From NCBI GenBank assembly GCA_034006965.1, contig JAVERU010000001.1, positions 1-64,000 on the forward strand: a stretch of 64,000 nt of DNA, written 5' to 3'. The translations under genes were made by a program, and so were the position numbers. The DNA is from Perlabentimonas sp034006965 (GTDB taxonomy: Bacteria > Bacteroidota > Bacteroidia > Bacteroidales > Tenuifilaceae). Under the pieces are notes generated by a model. That model was not told the DNA's origin. It did no database searches and worked only from the letters and a program-made list of their open reading frames with translations. Numbering within the stretch: the first letter of the stretch is position 1; each line of letters begins with the position of its first letter. This document shows, in pieces, positions 20,004 to 27,769 of this stretch.

Positions 20004-20029
20004 CTAACCCCAACCAACTTCCTAATACA

Positions 20030-21649
20030 ATGCTAAAGAAAGTACCGCACACCTACGTCATCGTTTTTGCCATTATTGTTATTGCAGCCGTTTTAACCTG
20101 GTTTATCCCCGCAGGAAAATACATTGAGGTGGAGCGAGAGGTGGATGGAGAAATACACAAGGAGATGGTTTTCCATTATCACCAAAACCTCCCCGATGAG
20201 CACCAAGCCAATTTTGAGCCACAAACCCAAACCTGGCAAGTATTCTCAGCGCTATTCAAGGGATTTGTTAAGCAAAGCAATATCATCATTTTTATTCTGA
20301 TGATTGGGGGTGCATTCTGGATTATGAACCAGAGCAAGGCCATTGACATTGGTATTATGGCATTTCTAAAATTCACAAAAAAACTGGAACATAACCGATT
20401 GGTTCGCTCGCTGGGAGTCGATAATATTGTCATTGTGCTGGTAATGCTCATGTTTAGCATCTTTGGGGCAATTTTTGGAATGAGCGAAGAGACCATTGCC
20501 TTCGCCATTATACTTGTTCCGCTGGCCATCTCCATGGGGTACGACTCCATCATTGGAGTTTGTATGGTTTATATTGCTGCCCATCTGGGCTTTGCCGGAG
20601 CAATCCTTAACCCATTTACCATTGGCATTGCGCAGGGATTAGCCGACATCCCTTTGTTTTCAGGGATCGAGTATCGTTTTTTTAGCTGGATAATTATAAA
20701 TGTTGTGGGTATCATCATTGTGCTAAGGTATGCACATAAAATCAGGAAAAACCCCAAGCTCTCCCCCGTGTATGCCGAAGATGAATACTGGAGAAAACGC
20801 GAAGAGCATGATACCGAAACCATCACCTATTACACACCCCGAATTGCCTGGTTTGTTTATGGTGCCATACTGGTGGCACTCACCATTTTCTCAGTGCTAT
20901 ACCCAACAACAACCCTAAGCGTTGGGAACTCATCCACATCGCTGGTTATAATCCCCATTGTAACGGTGCTATTTGCGGTATTGGGTTACCTATCGTTACG
21001 CAAATCGGTTCATTTCTTTATCCTTCTACTGCTTGCCTACACCATTATCTTCCTAATTGTTGGTGTGATGGGTTATGGCTGGTACGTGATGGAGATTGCC
21101 ACGCTATTTTTGGCTATGGGTATTGCCAGCGGCATGGCCATAAACAAATCGGCCGATGATATAGCCAAACTTTTCCTCGAGGGGGTAAAAGATATTCTAT
21201 CTGCAGCAGTGATAGTGGGCTTGGCTGGAGGTATTATTGTGGTTCTTGAGGATGGCGGGATTATTGACTCCATCCTCTACGGTCTATCCAAGGCAATGGG
21301 TAATTTTGGCAACGTGGCCTCAGTGGGCGTTATGTACGTTATCCAAACCATCATCAACGTGGTAATCCCTTCGGGATCGGCAAAGGCAGCCATCACCATG
21401 CCCATCATGGCGCCGTTTAGCGATTTAATTGGCATATCAAGGCAGGCAACCGTCATGGCTTTTCAGTTTGGCGATGGATTCACCAACATGATTACCCCTA
21501 CTTCGGGCGTGCTAATTGCCGTTTTGGGCGTTGCCCGTATTCCATACCATAAGTGGGTAAAGTGGGTTTGGCCACTAATTCTCACCGTAATTATCCTCGG
21601 GTTTTTGCTGCTTATCCCAACGGTTACCATGGAGCTGAATGGGTTTTAG
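20030..21649 (+). CDS. YfcC/DcuC-family (PF03606) inner-membrane transporter, long form
   Basis: This 539-residue polytopic protein is homologous to the 460-residue transporter of the divergent operon. It shares VLTWFIPAGKY, GMSEETIAFAI, GAILNPFTIGIAQ, IPSGSAKAAITMPIMAP and DGFTNMITPTSG. It is longer mainly because of a loop plus about two extra hydrophobic segments at about residues 245-335. It is the last gene of the iadA operon and is followed by a strong terminator. Uptake of beta-Asp-Arg or of aspartate/arginine is inferred from context only. The two paralogues may differ in substrate or direction, for example one importing dipeptide and one exchanging a product. Confidence 0.87.
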   Translation: MLKKVPHTYVIVFAIIVIAAVLTWFIPAGKYIEVEREVDGEIHKEMVFHYHQNLPDEHQANFEPQTQTWQVFSALFKGFVKQSNIIIFILMIGGAFWIMNQSKAIDIGIMAFLKFTKKLEHNRLVRSLGVDNIVIVLVMLMFSIFGAIFGMSEETIAFAIILVPLAISMGYDSIIGVCMVYIAAHLGFAGAILNPFTIGIAQGLADIPLFSGIEYRFFSWIIINVVGIIIVLRYAHKIRKNPKLSPVYAEDEYWRKREEHDTETITYYTPRIAWFVYGAILVALTIFSVLYPTTTLSVGNSSTSLVIIPIVTVLFAVLGYLSLRKSVHFFILLLLAYTIIFLIVGVMGYGWYVMEIATLFLAMGIASGMAINKSADDIAKLFLEGVKDILSAAVIVGLAGGIIVVLEDGGIIDSILYGLSKAMGNFGNVASVGVMYVIQTIINVVIPSGSAKAAITMPIMAPFSDLIGISRQATVMAFQFGDGFTNMITPTSGVLIAVLGVARIPYHKWVKWVWPLILTVIILGFLLLIPTVTMELNGF

Positions 21650-21668
21650 CAATTGATGCTTACATTGT

Positions 21669-21703
21669 AAAACGCCCAAGCAATTTTCCCGGGCGTTTTT
21701 TTA
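21669..21703 (+). terminator. Intrinsic terminator of the iadA operon
   Basis: Stem AAAACGCCC (21669-21677) pairs with GGGCGTTTT (21691-21699) and runs into a T-tract. It starts 20 bases after the transporter stop codon. Confidence 0.85.
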
Positions 21704-22143
21704 TCTTATTTACAGAGATTTACTTCGCTTTATGAGTAGCAATCATAATGAATTCACAATCATCACTTCCACAAAACAAAATCATAGTCCTTCGGGGCGG
21801 AGAACAACACAACGATTAAACCATCAATAACCCCTCCTTCAGGGTGGGGCAACACAACCACAGCCCAAAGGGCTTTAGCCCTGACAAAAGCACGCAACGC
21901 CCTAACGCAAATCTATAATCCCCACGTGCTAATTCATATTGCATAAACCTATTTTATTTCCATAGATTTACTTAACTTTATGATTAGCAATCTGAATTAA
22001 TACACAATCTTCGTATCCAAAAAACATTACTAACCCCGTCCTTTAGGGCGAAGGGCAACACAACAAAAAACATTAGTAACCCCGTCCTTTAGGGCGGGGG
22101 CAAAGCAACCAGAAGAATATAAGGGCTTTAGCCCTGACAAAAC
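21704..22143. repeat. REP-type palindromes upstream of the first RAYT
   Basis: The stretch holds several copies of two palindromes. One is a CCCCGTCCTTTAGGGCGGGG-like hairpin followed by a GCAACACAAC-type tail. The other is AGGGCTTTAGCCCT followed by GACAAA. Examples are near 21833-21890, 22034-22060 and 22080-22140. A 40-base AT-rich module (TTTATTTCCATAGATTTACT...) occurs at about 21705-21746 and 21951-21996, and again at 23160-23200. About 55 bases around 21838-21892 recur nearly unchanged at 23043-23097. No other gene is present. Confidence 0.75.
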
Positions 22144-22153
22144 CAACATCACC

Positions 22154-22585
22154 ATGTCGTACGTGAAAGTTATTATACACGCCGTTTGGGGAACAAAAAG
22201 AAACCAAGCATTAATAACAAAGGATATCCGCCCAACATTACTGGCGCATATTGTTGAAAATGCCAAACAGAAAGGGATTTTCATCGATACGATTAATTCA
22301 CAACCAGAGCATGTTCACTGCTTGTTTGGGCTAAATGCTGATATGGCCTTATCGAAAGCGTTGAACCTAATCAAGGGAGAATCATCGTTTTGGATGAACA
22401 AACAAAAGTTGAGTAGCTACAAATTTGAATGGGCCGATGATTATTTTGCAGCCTCGGTAAGTGAATCGCAATTGGATAAAGTTCGGCAATACATCATAAA
22501 CCAAGATGAGCATCACCGAGAAATTGGCTTTGCTGAGGAATACAATAAATTTCTAGCTAGATATGGCTACAATATTCAGGGCTAA
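22154..22585 (+). CDS. REP-associated tyrosine transposase (RAYT; IS200/TnpA-like)
   Basis: This 143-residue single-domain Y1 transposase has the HUH metal-binding motif HVH (53-55) and a catalytic tyrosine candidate Tyr113 in RQYIINQDEHH. Its size and the absence of a TnpB partner are typical of RAYTs, which are domesticated or self-limited relatives of IS200 linked to REP palindromes. The gene is bracketed by inverted copies of two local palindromes: 22080-22138 on the left and 22577-22637 on the right. Its TAA stop codon lies inside the right-hand palindrome. The reading frame is intact. Confidence 0.88.
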   Translation: MSYVKVIIHAVWGTKRNQALITKDIRPTLLAHIVENAKQKGIFIDTINSQPEHVHCLFGLNADMALSKALNLIKGESSFWMNKQKLSSYKFEWADDYFAASVSESQLDKVRQYIINQDEHHREIGFAEEYNKFLARYGYNIQG

Positions 22586-23200
22586 AGCCCAAATACGAAA
22601 AGAAGCCCCTGCCCCGCCCTGAAGGACGGGGTTAGCAGACAACCACAGTAAACGAATGTCTATTACATTTCATATAACAACCGAAACAAAGAACTAGAAC
22701 CAAAGAAATAATCGTGCACAATAAAACTGCAAATAACAAAACGAAAGGACCAATTATTCTCCCGTTTTTTAGAGCAGGAACAAAGCAACGAAAGAAAAAT
22801 GAGCAGTCCCCGTCATTCAGGGCAGTAACAAAGCAACGACAAATATTTTAACCCCGTCCTATTGAGCGGAAAGCAATACAGCGATAAGGCTAATAATTCC
22901 TATGTCCTCTAGGGCGGAGAACAACACAACAAGAAAACCATTAGTAACCCCGTCCTTTTAAGGTGGACTAAGCAATTAAAACCCTTAATAACCCCATCCT
23001 CTAGATCGAAGGACAATACAACGATAAAGCCATCAATAGCCCCCTCCTTCAGGGTGGGGCAACACAACCACAGCCCAAAGGGCTTTAGCCCTGACAAATC
23101 ACGCCACATCCTATCGCACAATGCTTTCACTTCGCCTGCCAATTCGCATTGCATAAACCTATTTTATTTCCACAGATTTGTTTAACTTTAAGGCTATCTA
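22574..23200. repeat. REP-type palindromes downstream of the first RAYT, partly a copy of the upstream array
   Basis: At 22577-22637 the two palindromes of the left side recur in inverted order and orientation. Further degenerate units follow near 22810-22830, 22850-22880, 22905-22930, 22945-22970, 22990-23015 and 23040-23097, each with a CAACACAACGA-like tail. The block 23043-23097 copies 21838-21892, and 23147-23200 copies the AT-rich module at about 21936-21990. Only the last copy is followed by a gene. Confidence 0.7.
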
Positions 23201-23234
23201 GCTGTTGATAAAAGAAACAACAACTCTTAGGCCA

Positions 23235-24011
23235 ATGCTACTCGATTACCATATGCACACCTACCTCTCCGATGGTCGCGACGCCCACGAGCAAATGGTG
23301 GCATCGGCAGCCTTTAGGGGGATTAAGGAGATTGGGTTTTCCGATCACATCAGCCTAAAGTCCATTGGCTGGGCGCTGCCCATTGAACGTATCGATGAGA
23401 TGATTGCCCGGGTTAAGGATGTGCAAGCTAGCGATACGCAGGGGGTAACTGTCAAGTTTGGGGTGGAGATGGACTATTTCTTTGGTATGGAGAGGCAAAT
23501 ACAGGAAGTACTCTCCTATCTTCCCATCGATTATGCAATAGGTTCCGTTCATTTTATCGATGGATGGAATTTTGATACAGATATCGAGGAGTACGACACC
23601 ATGGATATTAACCGGTTTTACCGCCAGTACTTTAAAGCCGTTCAGCAATCGGCCAAATCGAAGCTATTCGATATTATTGGTCATTGCGATCTGGCAAAGA
23701 AGTTTGCCTACTACCCCACCTTCCCGCTTGATGTGCTTTACGATGAGGCTGCCCAAACCTTTAAAAAGGCCGATGTGGTGGTGGAGATCAACACCAGCGG
23801 CCGCATTAAGCCCTGCAACGAGTTTTACCCCTCGGTACAATTCCTTGAGCGTTTAGCGCACTACAAAGTACCTATAACCCTAGGCTCCGATGCCCATGTG
23901 GAGCAAAATGTTGGCCAGTTCTTCGATGATGCCATTGCCGAGATAAAGGCCCTTGGCTTTAAGGAGATAGCCCGATTTACCTTGCGGAAGAGGGAGATGG
24001 TGAGGATTTAG
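23235..24011 (+). CDS. PHP-domain phosphoesterase (histidinol-phosphatase-like)
   Basis: From the ATG at 23235 the protein has 258 residues. A TTG 30 bases upstream is an alternative start. It shows the PHP metal-site motifs: DYHMHTYLSDGRD at the N-terminus, GFSDH, a GVEMDYF segment, GSVHFIDGW, IGHCDL, EINTSG and a C-terminal LGSDAH. The length and motif order match HisK-type histidinol-phosphate phosphatases and related PHP phosphoesterases. No other histidine-biosynthesis gene is nearby, so the exact substrate is open. The promoter region appears to be one copy of the AT-rich module duplicated around the RAYT. Confidence 0.85.
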   Translation: MLLDYHMHTYLSDGRDAHEQMVASAAFRGIKEIGFSDHISLKSIGWALPIERIDEMIARVKDVQASDTQGVTVKFGVEMDYFFGMERQIQEVLSYLPIDYAIGSVHFIDGWNFDTDIEEYDTMDINRFYRQYFKAVQQSAKSKLFDIIGHCDLAKKFAYYPTFPLDVLYDEAAQTFKKADVVVEINTSGRIKPCNEFYPSVQFLERLAHYKVPITLGSDAHVEQNVGQFFDDAIAEIKALGFKEIARFTLRKREMVRI

Positions 24012-24401
24012 CCCTCAAATAATAAATTGAATTTCAAATTAATTCCTCTAGAATGTTTAAGTTGCAACTTTTAGCTATTGATTCAATGTCGTTTAGCTAG
24101 TGCTTTTACCTAACTAATAAATATAGGTCTTTGTGTTCCTGCCTGCAAGCAAGCTTTGAGCCTTACTTAGATGAGCTTAGCACAAGTCTTTTTGCGCTTT
24201 GCATTACCGTTCAAGTGCTTACACAAATCGATGCGCTGAGTTTACCGAAGTGGCCCACGAGGAATGCACAAAGGGAGACAAAGGGTGGATAGCATAAGTA
24301 GTCATTTGAAGATAACTAGTACCTTAACTAACCGATATTGGCCTTTGATTATATTTTAAAGGCTAAAATCTACCTTATTTAAAAATTAGATTGTATTTTT
24401 A
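24012..24401. other. Intergenic region without a recognisable gene
   Basis: This 390-base stretch holds no supported ORF or RNA. A short CCTGCCTGCAAGC motif near 24138 resembles the CCTGCC/GGCAGG palindrome fragments seen elsewhere in the window. The final 100 bases are AT-rich and should contain the promoter of the following regulator gene; no clear TAnnTTTG box is visible. Confidence 0.4.
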
Positions 24402-27245
24402 ATGGGCATACTGAAAAAGAAAATCCCTTTTATGTTTCAAAAAGGCAGATATTTTACTACATTATACTCGCTTCTCTACCTAGGCTTTCTAATTCTTGGT
24501 AATCCTTCCTTTGGTCAAAAGAACGAGCTCGTTCCCTACCTGATTAACAACTTCGACCTACATAACCAAACTTGGGGTATTTCGCAAGATCCTAAAACTG
24601 GCATTGTTTACCTCGCTAACTCTGAGGGGCTTATTGAGTACAACGGTATAAAATGGATAAAACATACCCTAAGCGAAGGAATCCCAGTAAGGTCTGTATT
24701 AATTGATGAAAACAGTAACATTTTTACAGGTAGTTTCGAGGAGTTTGGTGTATGGAATTACAATTCAAGGGGTGAACTTGTGTACCAATCCTTAACAAAC
24801 CAAACACAAGTAGAGAAAAACGATGAGATTTGGAAAATTTACCAATCTAATGGCCTAGTCTTTTTCCAGTCGTTTACATCAATTTATATTTATAATTACG
24901 AAACCATTGAGAAGGTTAAATCACCTCAATCGATGTTATTCTTGCATCAAATAGGCAATCGTTTTATTGCTCAGATTATTGAGGACGGATTGTATTGGTT
25001 TGAGAACAAAGAATTTACTAAGATTCACGGTAGCGAATTGTTTAACAACAAGAAGGTTCACGCAATAGTTCCCTTCGAGAATGGCAAGTGGTTAGTATGT
25101 ACTGATAACTATGGCCTTTATGTTTTTAATGGTCAAAGTTTTAGCTTTTACAAGTCTGAAGCATCAGATTTTCTTATGGACTACGTTTGCAATACGGCTA
25201 AGCAACTAAACGATTCAATCTTCGCCTTTGGAAGCATACTTAATGGTGTTATAATTACCAATAAAAAAGGGGAGATTCAAAGAAGTTATAATACTCACAA
25301 CGGGTTAAAAAACAATACCGTACTGTCTTTCTTTCAGGATAAAGATGCTGGCCTATGGGTGGGTCTTGATGAGGGGGTAAACTACATCAACCTACAGAAC
25401 CCCTTGACTCACTATGAAAGCAGAAACGGATCTTTTGGTACCATTTATGCCCTGTTAGCTAAAGACTCACTACTTTACATAGGTACTAACCATGGACTTT
25501 TCGTTGCCGATATTGTTAAAAAAGGGGCATTCCCCCATTTTCAAAACCTCAGAATTATTCAGGGAAGTCAGGGACAGGTTTGGTATTTACGAGAATATGG
25601 CAACCAAATTATTTGTGGCCATAACAATGGAACCTATGTTGCCACCCCAAATGAATTTGTCCAAATATCAAGTATTACTGGTGGCTGGGCTTATACCCCC
25701 TTGGGCAATTACATTGTTGGTGGAACCTATACTGGCATAATAGTTTTGGAGAAATCGTCTTCTGGTGATTTGCAGTTTAAAACAAAACTTGAAAATTTTA
25801 ATGAGCCATCACGCTTCCTTGAGGTTGACTACCTAGGGTATTTGTGGGTTGCACATCATCAAAAAGGGGTATATAAAATTGAGGTCTCAGACGATGCACT
25901 AGCTGCTAACAAGGTTGAATATTTTAACAATATCGATGGTAAAACACAGAACATTAAAGTTTTTAAAGTAAACAACAGGGTTGTTTTCACAACATCAAAC
26001 AACATTTACACCTACGATTATGTTCGAAATGAAATTGTTACACTTGAGCCATTAAGTGATGATATTGAAGCATTCAAATCTTCTAGCCATATTCACCATT
26101 CCCAAAAAAATGAGTATTGGTTTATTAAAGAGGACAGAATTGCCTTATTTGAAATTGGGCTCGATTTTTCTGCAATTAAAAAGTATGAAATACAGCTAAG
26201 CAACATTAGCTTGCCCCAACGAGGAATTCAGCTGGTTAGTTTAGACAGTAAAACAGTTCTGATACCTACCCACCATGGCTTTGATGCTTTTAATCTTTCA
26301 TTAAGCCAATTGAAGCCTCAGGAATCAAGATTGAGAGTAGAGAAGGTTGTATTCTATGGGAGTATTGATAGCGAAAGGGTTTATTTCAACCAAATGGAGA
26401 AGGTAAAAACTAAATGGAATATGAATAATGTAACAATTAGTTTTATTGCCCCCTATGCATTCGATCAACCCTCAAAATCATTCAATTACCGTATCAAGGA
26501 GCTTGACAGTTCATGGCAAAACACCAGCAATAGTAGCTTCACATACTCAGGCCTTAAGTATGGGTTGTACACTTTAGAAATTCAAGCTTCAGATGGATCA
26601 ACTGATACAATTCAATTCCAAGTTGAAAAACCCTGGTATTATTCTCATTTCGCTCTAGTCATCTATTCTTTAATCATAGCCCTAGCTGTATGGTTGTTGG
26701 TTCGTTATTTTAGGTTTAAGCTCAATCGCCAGAAAGAGGTATTGGAGATGGAGCTAAGGCAACGCTCGTTAGAGAGGGAACTCGATACTAAGAGCTACGA
26801 GCTAATGCTAACTATAAGGTACCTTATCAGCAAGAACGAAATTCTAACTGAACTTCAAAACGAGGTGAATGCCATTAAGGAGAACTCCTCAAAGTACCCA
26901 ATCAAGAACCTGAGGAATATGGAAAAAATCATTACCGAGGGGCTTGACACGCAAACAGAGGATTGGAAAAATGCCATGAATAGCCTTAAGCTCTCACAAC
27001 AGGGTTTCTTTAAGAAGTTGAAGGAGCAATTTCCCAATCTTACCCCTAACGATTTAAGGCTGTGTTCATACCTACGGATGAACTTTACAACAAAAGAAAT
27101 TGCCCGTTTACTTAACAACTCTACTAGAGCCGTGGAGATTAGCCGCTATAGGCTTAGGAAGAAAATGAACCTAAAGCATGATGTGAATCTCACCGAATAC
27201 TTAATGAGAGAAAACTTTTCAGAAACGTCAAACGGAAAGGAATAA
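24402..27245 (+). CDS. Membrane-tethered PUL regulator: periplasmic propeller sensor, Y_Y_Y domain, LuxR-type HTH
   Basis: This 947-residue protein combines a signal or anchor segment, a two-component-regulator-like beta-propeller (about 40-640), a triple-tyrosine (Y_Y_Y) domain at about 670-740, one transmembrane helix at about 750-770, a coiled coil at about 775-870 and a C-terminal LuxR-type helix-turn-helix at about 880-935 (LTPNDLRLCSYL, TTKEIARLLNNSTRAVEISRYRLR). It looks like the hybrid two-component sensors of Bacteroidota but lacks histidine kinase and receiver domains, so sensing and DNA binding are directly joined across the membrane. It lies just upstream of the SusCD genes of the large PUL and is its likely activator. 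The start may be the ATG at 24402 or at 24432. Confidence 0.88.
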   Translation: MGILKKKIPFMFQKGRYFTTLYSLLYLGFLILGNPSFGQKNELVPYLINNFDLHNQTWGISQDPKTGIVYLANSEGLIEYNGIKWIKHTLSEGIPVRSVLIDENSNIFTGSFEEFGVWNYNSRGELVYQSLTNQTQVEKNDEIWKIYQSNGLVFFQSFTSIYIYNYETIEKVKSPQSMLFLHQIGNRFIAQIIEDGLYWFENKEFTKIHGSELFNNKKVHAIVPFENGKWLVCTDNYGLYVFNGQSFSFYKSEASDFLMDYVCNTAKQLNDSIFAFGSILNGVIITNKKGEIQRSYNTHNGLKNNTVLSFFQDKDAGLWVGLDEGVNYINLQNPLTHYESRNGSFGTIYALLAKDSLLYIGTNHGLFVADIVKKGAFPHFQNLRIIQGSQGQVWYLREYGNQIICGHNNGTYVATPNEFVQISSITGGWAYTPLGNYIVGGTYTGIIVLEKSSSGDLQFKTKLENFNEPSRFLEVDYLGYLWVAHHQKGVYKIEVSDDALAANKVEYFNNIDGKTQNIKVFKVNNRVVFTTSNNIYTYDYVRNEIVTLEPLSDDIEAFKSSSHIHHSQKNEYWFIKEDRIALFEIGLDFSAIKKYEIQLSNISLPQRGIQLVSLDSKTVLIPTHHGFDAFNLSLSQLKPQESRLRVEKVVFYGSIDSERVYFNQMEKVKTKWNMNNVTISFIAPYAFDQPSKSFNYRIKELDSSWQNTSNSSFTYSGLKYGLYTLEIQASDGSTDTIQFQVEKPWYYSHFALVIYSLIIALAVWLLVRYFRFKLNRQKEVLEMELRQRSLERELDTKSYELMLTIRYLISKNEILTELQNEVNAIKENSSKYPIKNLRNMEKIITEGLDTQTEDWKNAMNSLKLSQQGFFKKLKEQFPNLTPNDLRLCSYLRMNFTTKEIARLLNNSTRAVEISRYRLRKKMNLKHDVNLTEYLMRENFSETSNGKE

Positions 27246-27396
27246 GATCAAGGTAATCCGCTATGCTTTTCAACCTTACCTGTTTTTATTGCTAATTCTA
27301 TTTAAACAACTAATGCCATCTTGCTATTGCATTAAAATTATTCTTTGATTATCCGGCTATAATGCCTGAGACAAATGAGTTGATTAAAATGACACC

Positions 27397-27511
27397 TCAT
27401 TGCGAACGTCCTTTGTGAAGCAATCCTTTAATTAACAGGAATTTATAGATTGCTTCAACCCTCAAAACACGAGGGTTTGACTTCGTTGAGCACTTCGGGG
27501 TTCGCAATGAC
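27397..27511. repeat. MITE-like structured element with inverted ends
   Basis: TCATTGCGAAC at the left end pairs with GTTCGCAATGA at the right end (about 27500-27510). Inside are a GAAGCAATC/GATTGCTTC pair (27418 and 27448) and an AACCCTC/GAGGGTT hairpin (27458-27478). Elements of the form CATTGCGAA...GAAGCAATC are widespread intergenic repeats in Bacteroidota. The rest of the 27246-27769 gap shows no gene and should hold the SusC promoter. Confidence 0.6.
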
Positions 27512-27769
27512 GTAAAGGCTTTAGGTATCAAAACGGATAATCATTTTATTCTTTAAACCCGCTCTTAAAAAGTACTTTTTTATACTCTCTCCTCACTGTC
27601 ATTCAGCCTATTATCATAGCATGTTGTACTATTCTTTAGTCCAATAAAATTGTTTTCGCAAACGTGTGAAATGGAAATAACCTATGATTCTGTACTTTGA
27701 TTTACTAGTACATTAACTTTATGTAAATTTTTTGCGGCGTTTTAATTACTAACAAATAATCCCAGCAAT

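Noticed and set aside
24402..27245. Hybrid two-component sensor kinase
   Set aside because: No histidine kinase or receiver domain lies between the membrane helix and the DNA-binding domain.
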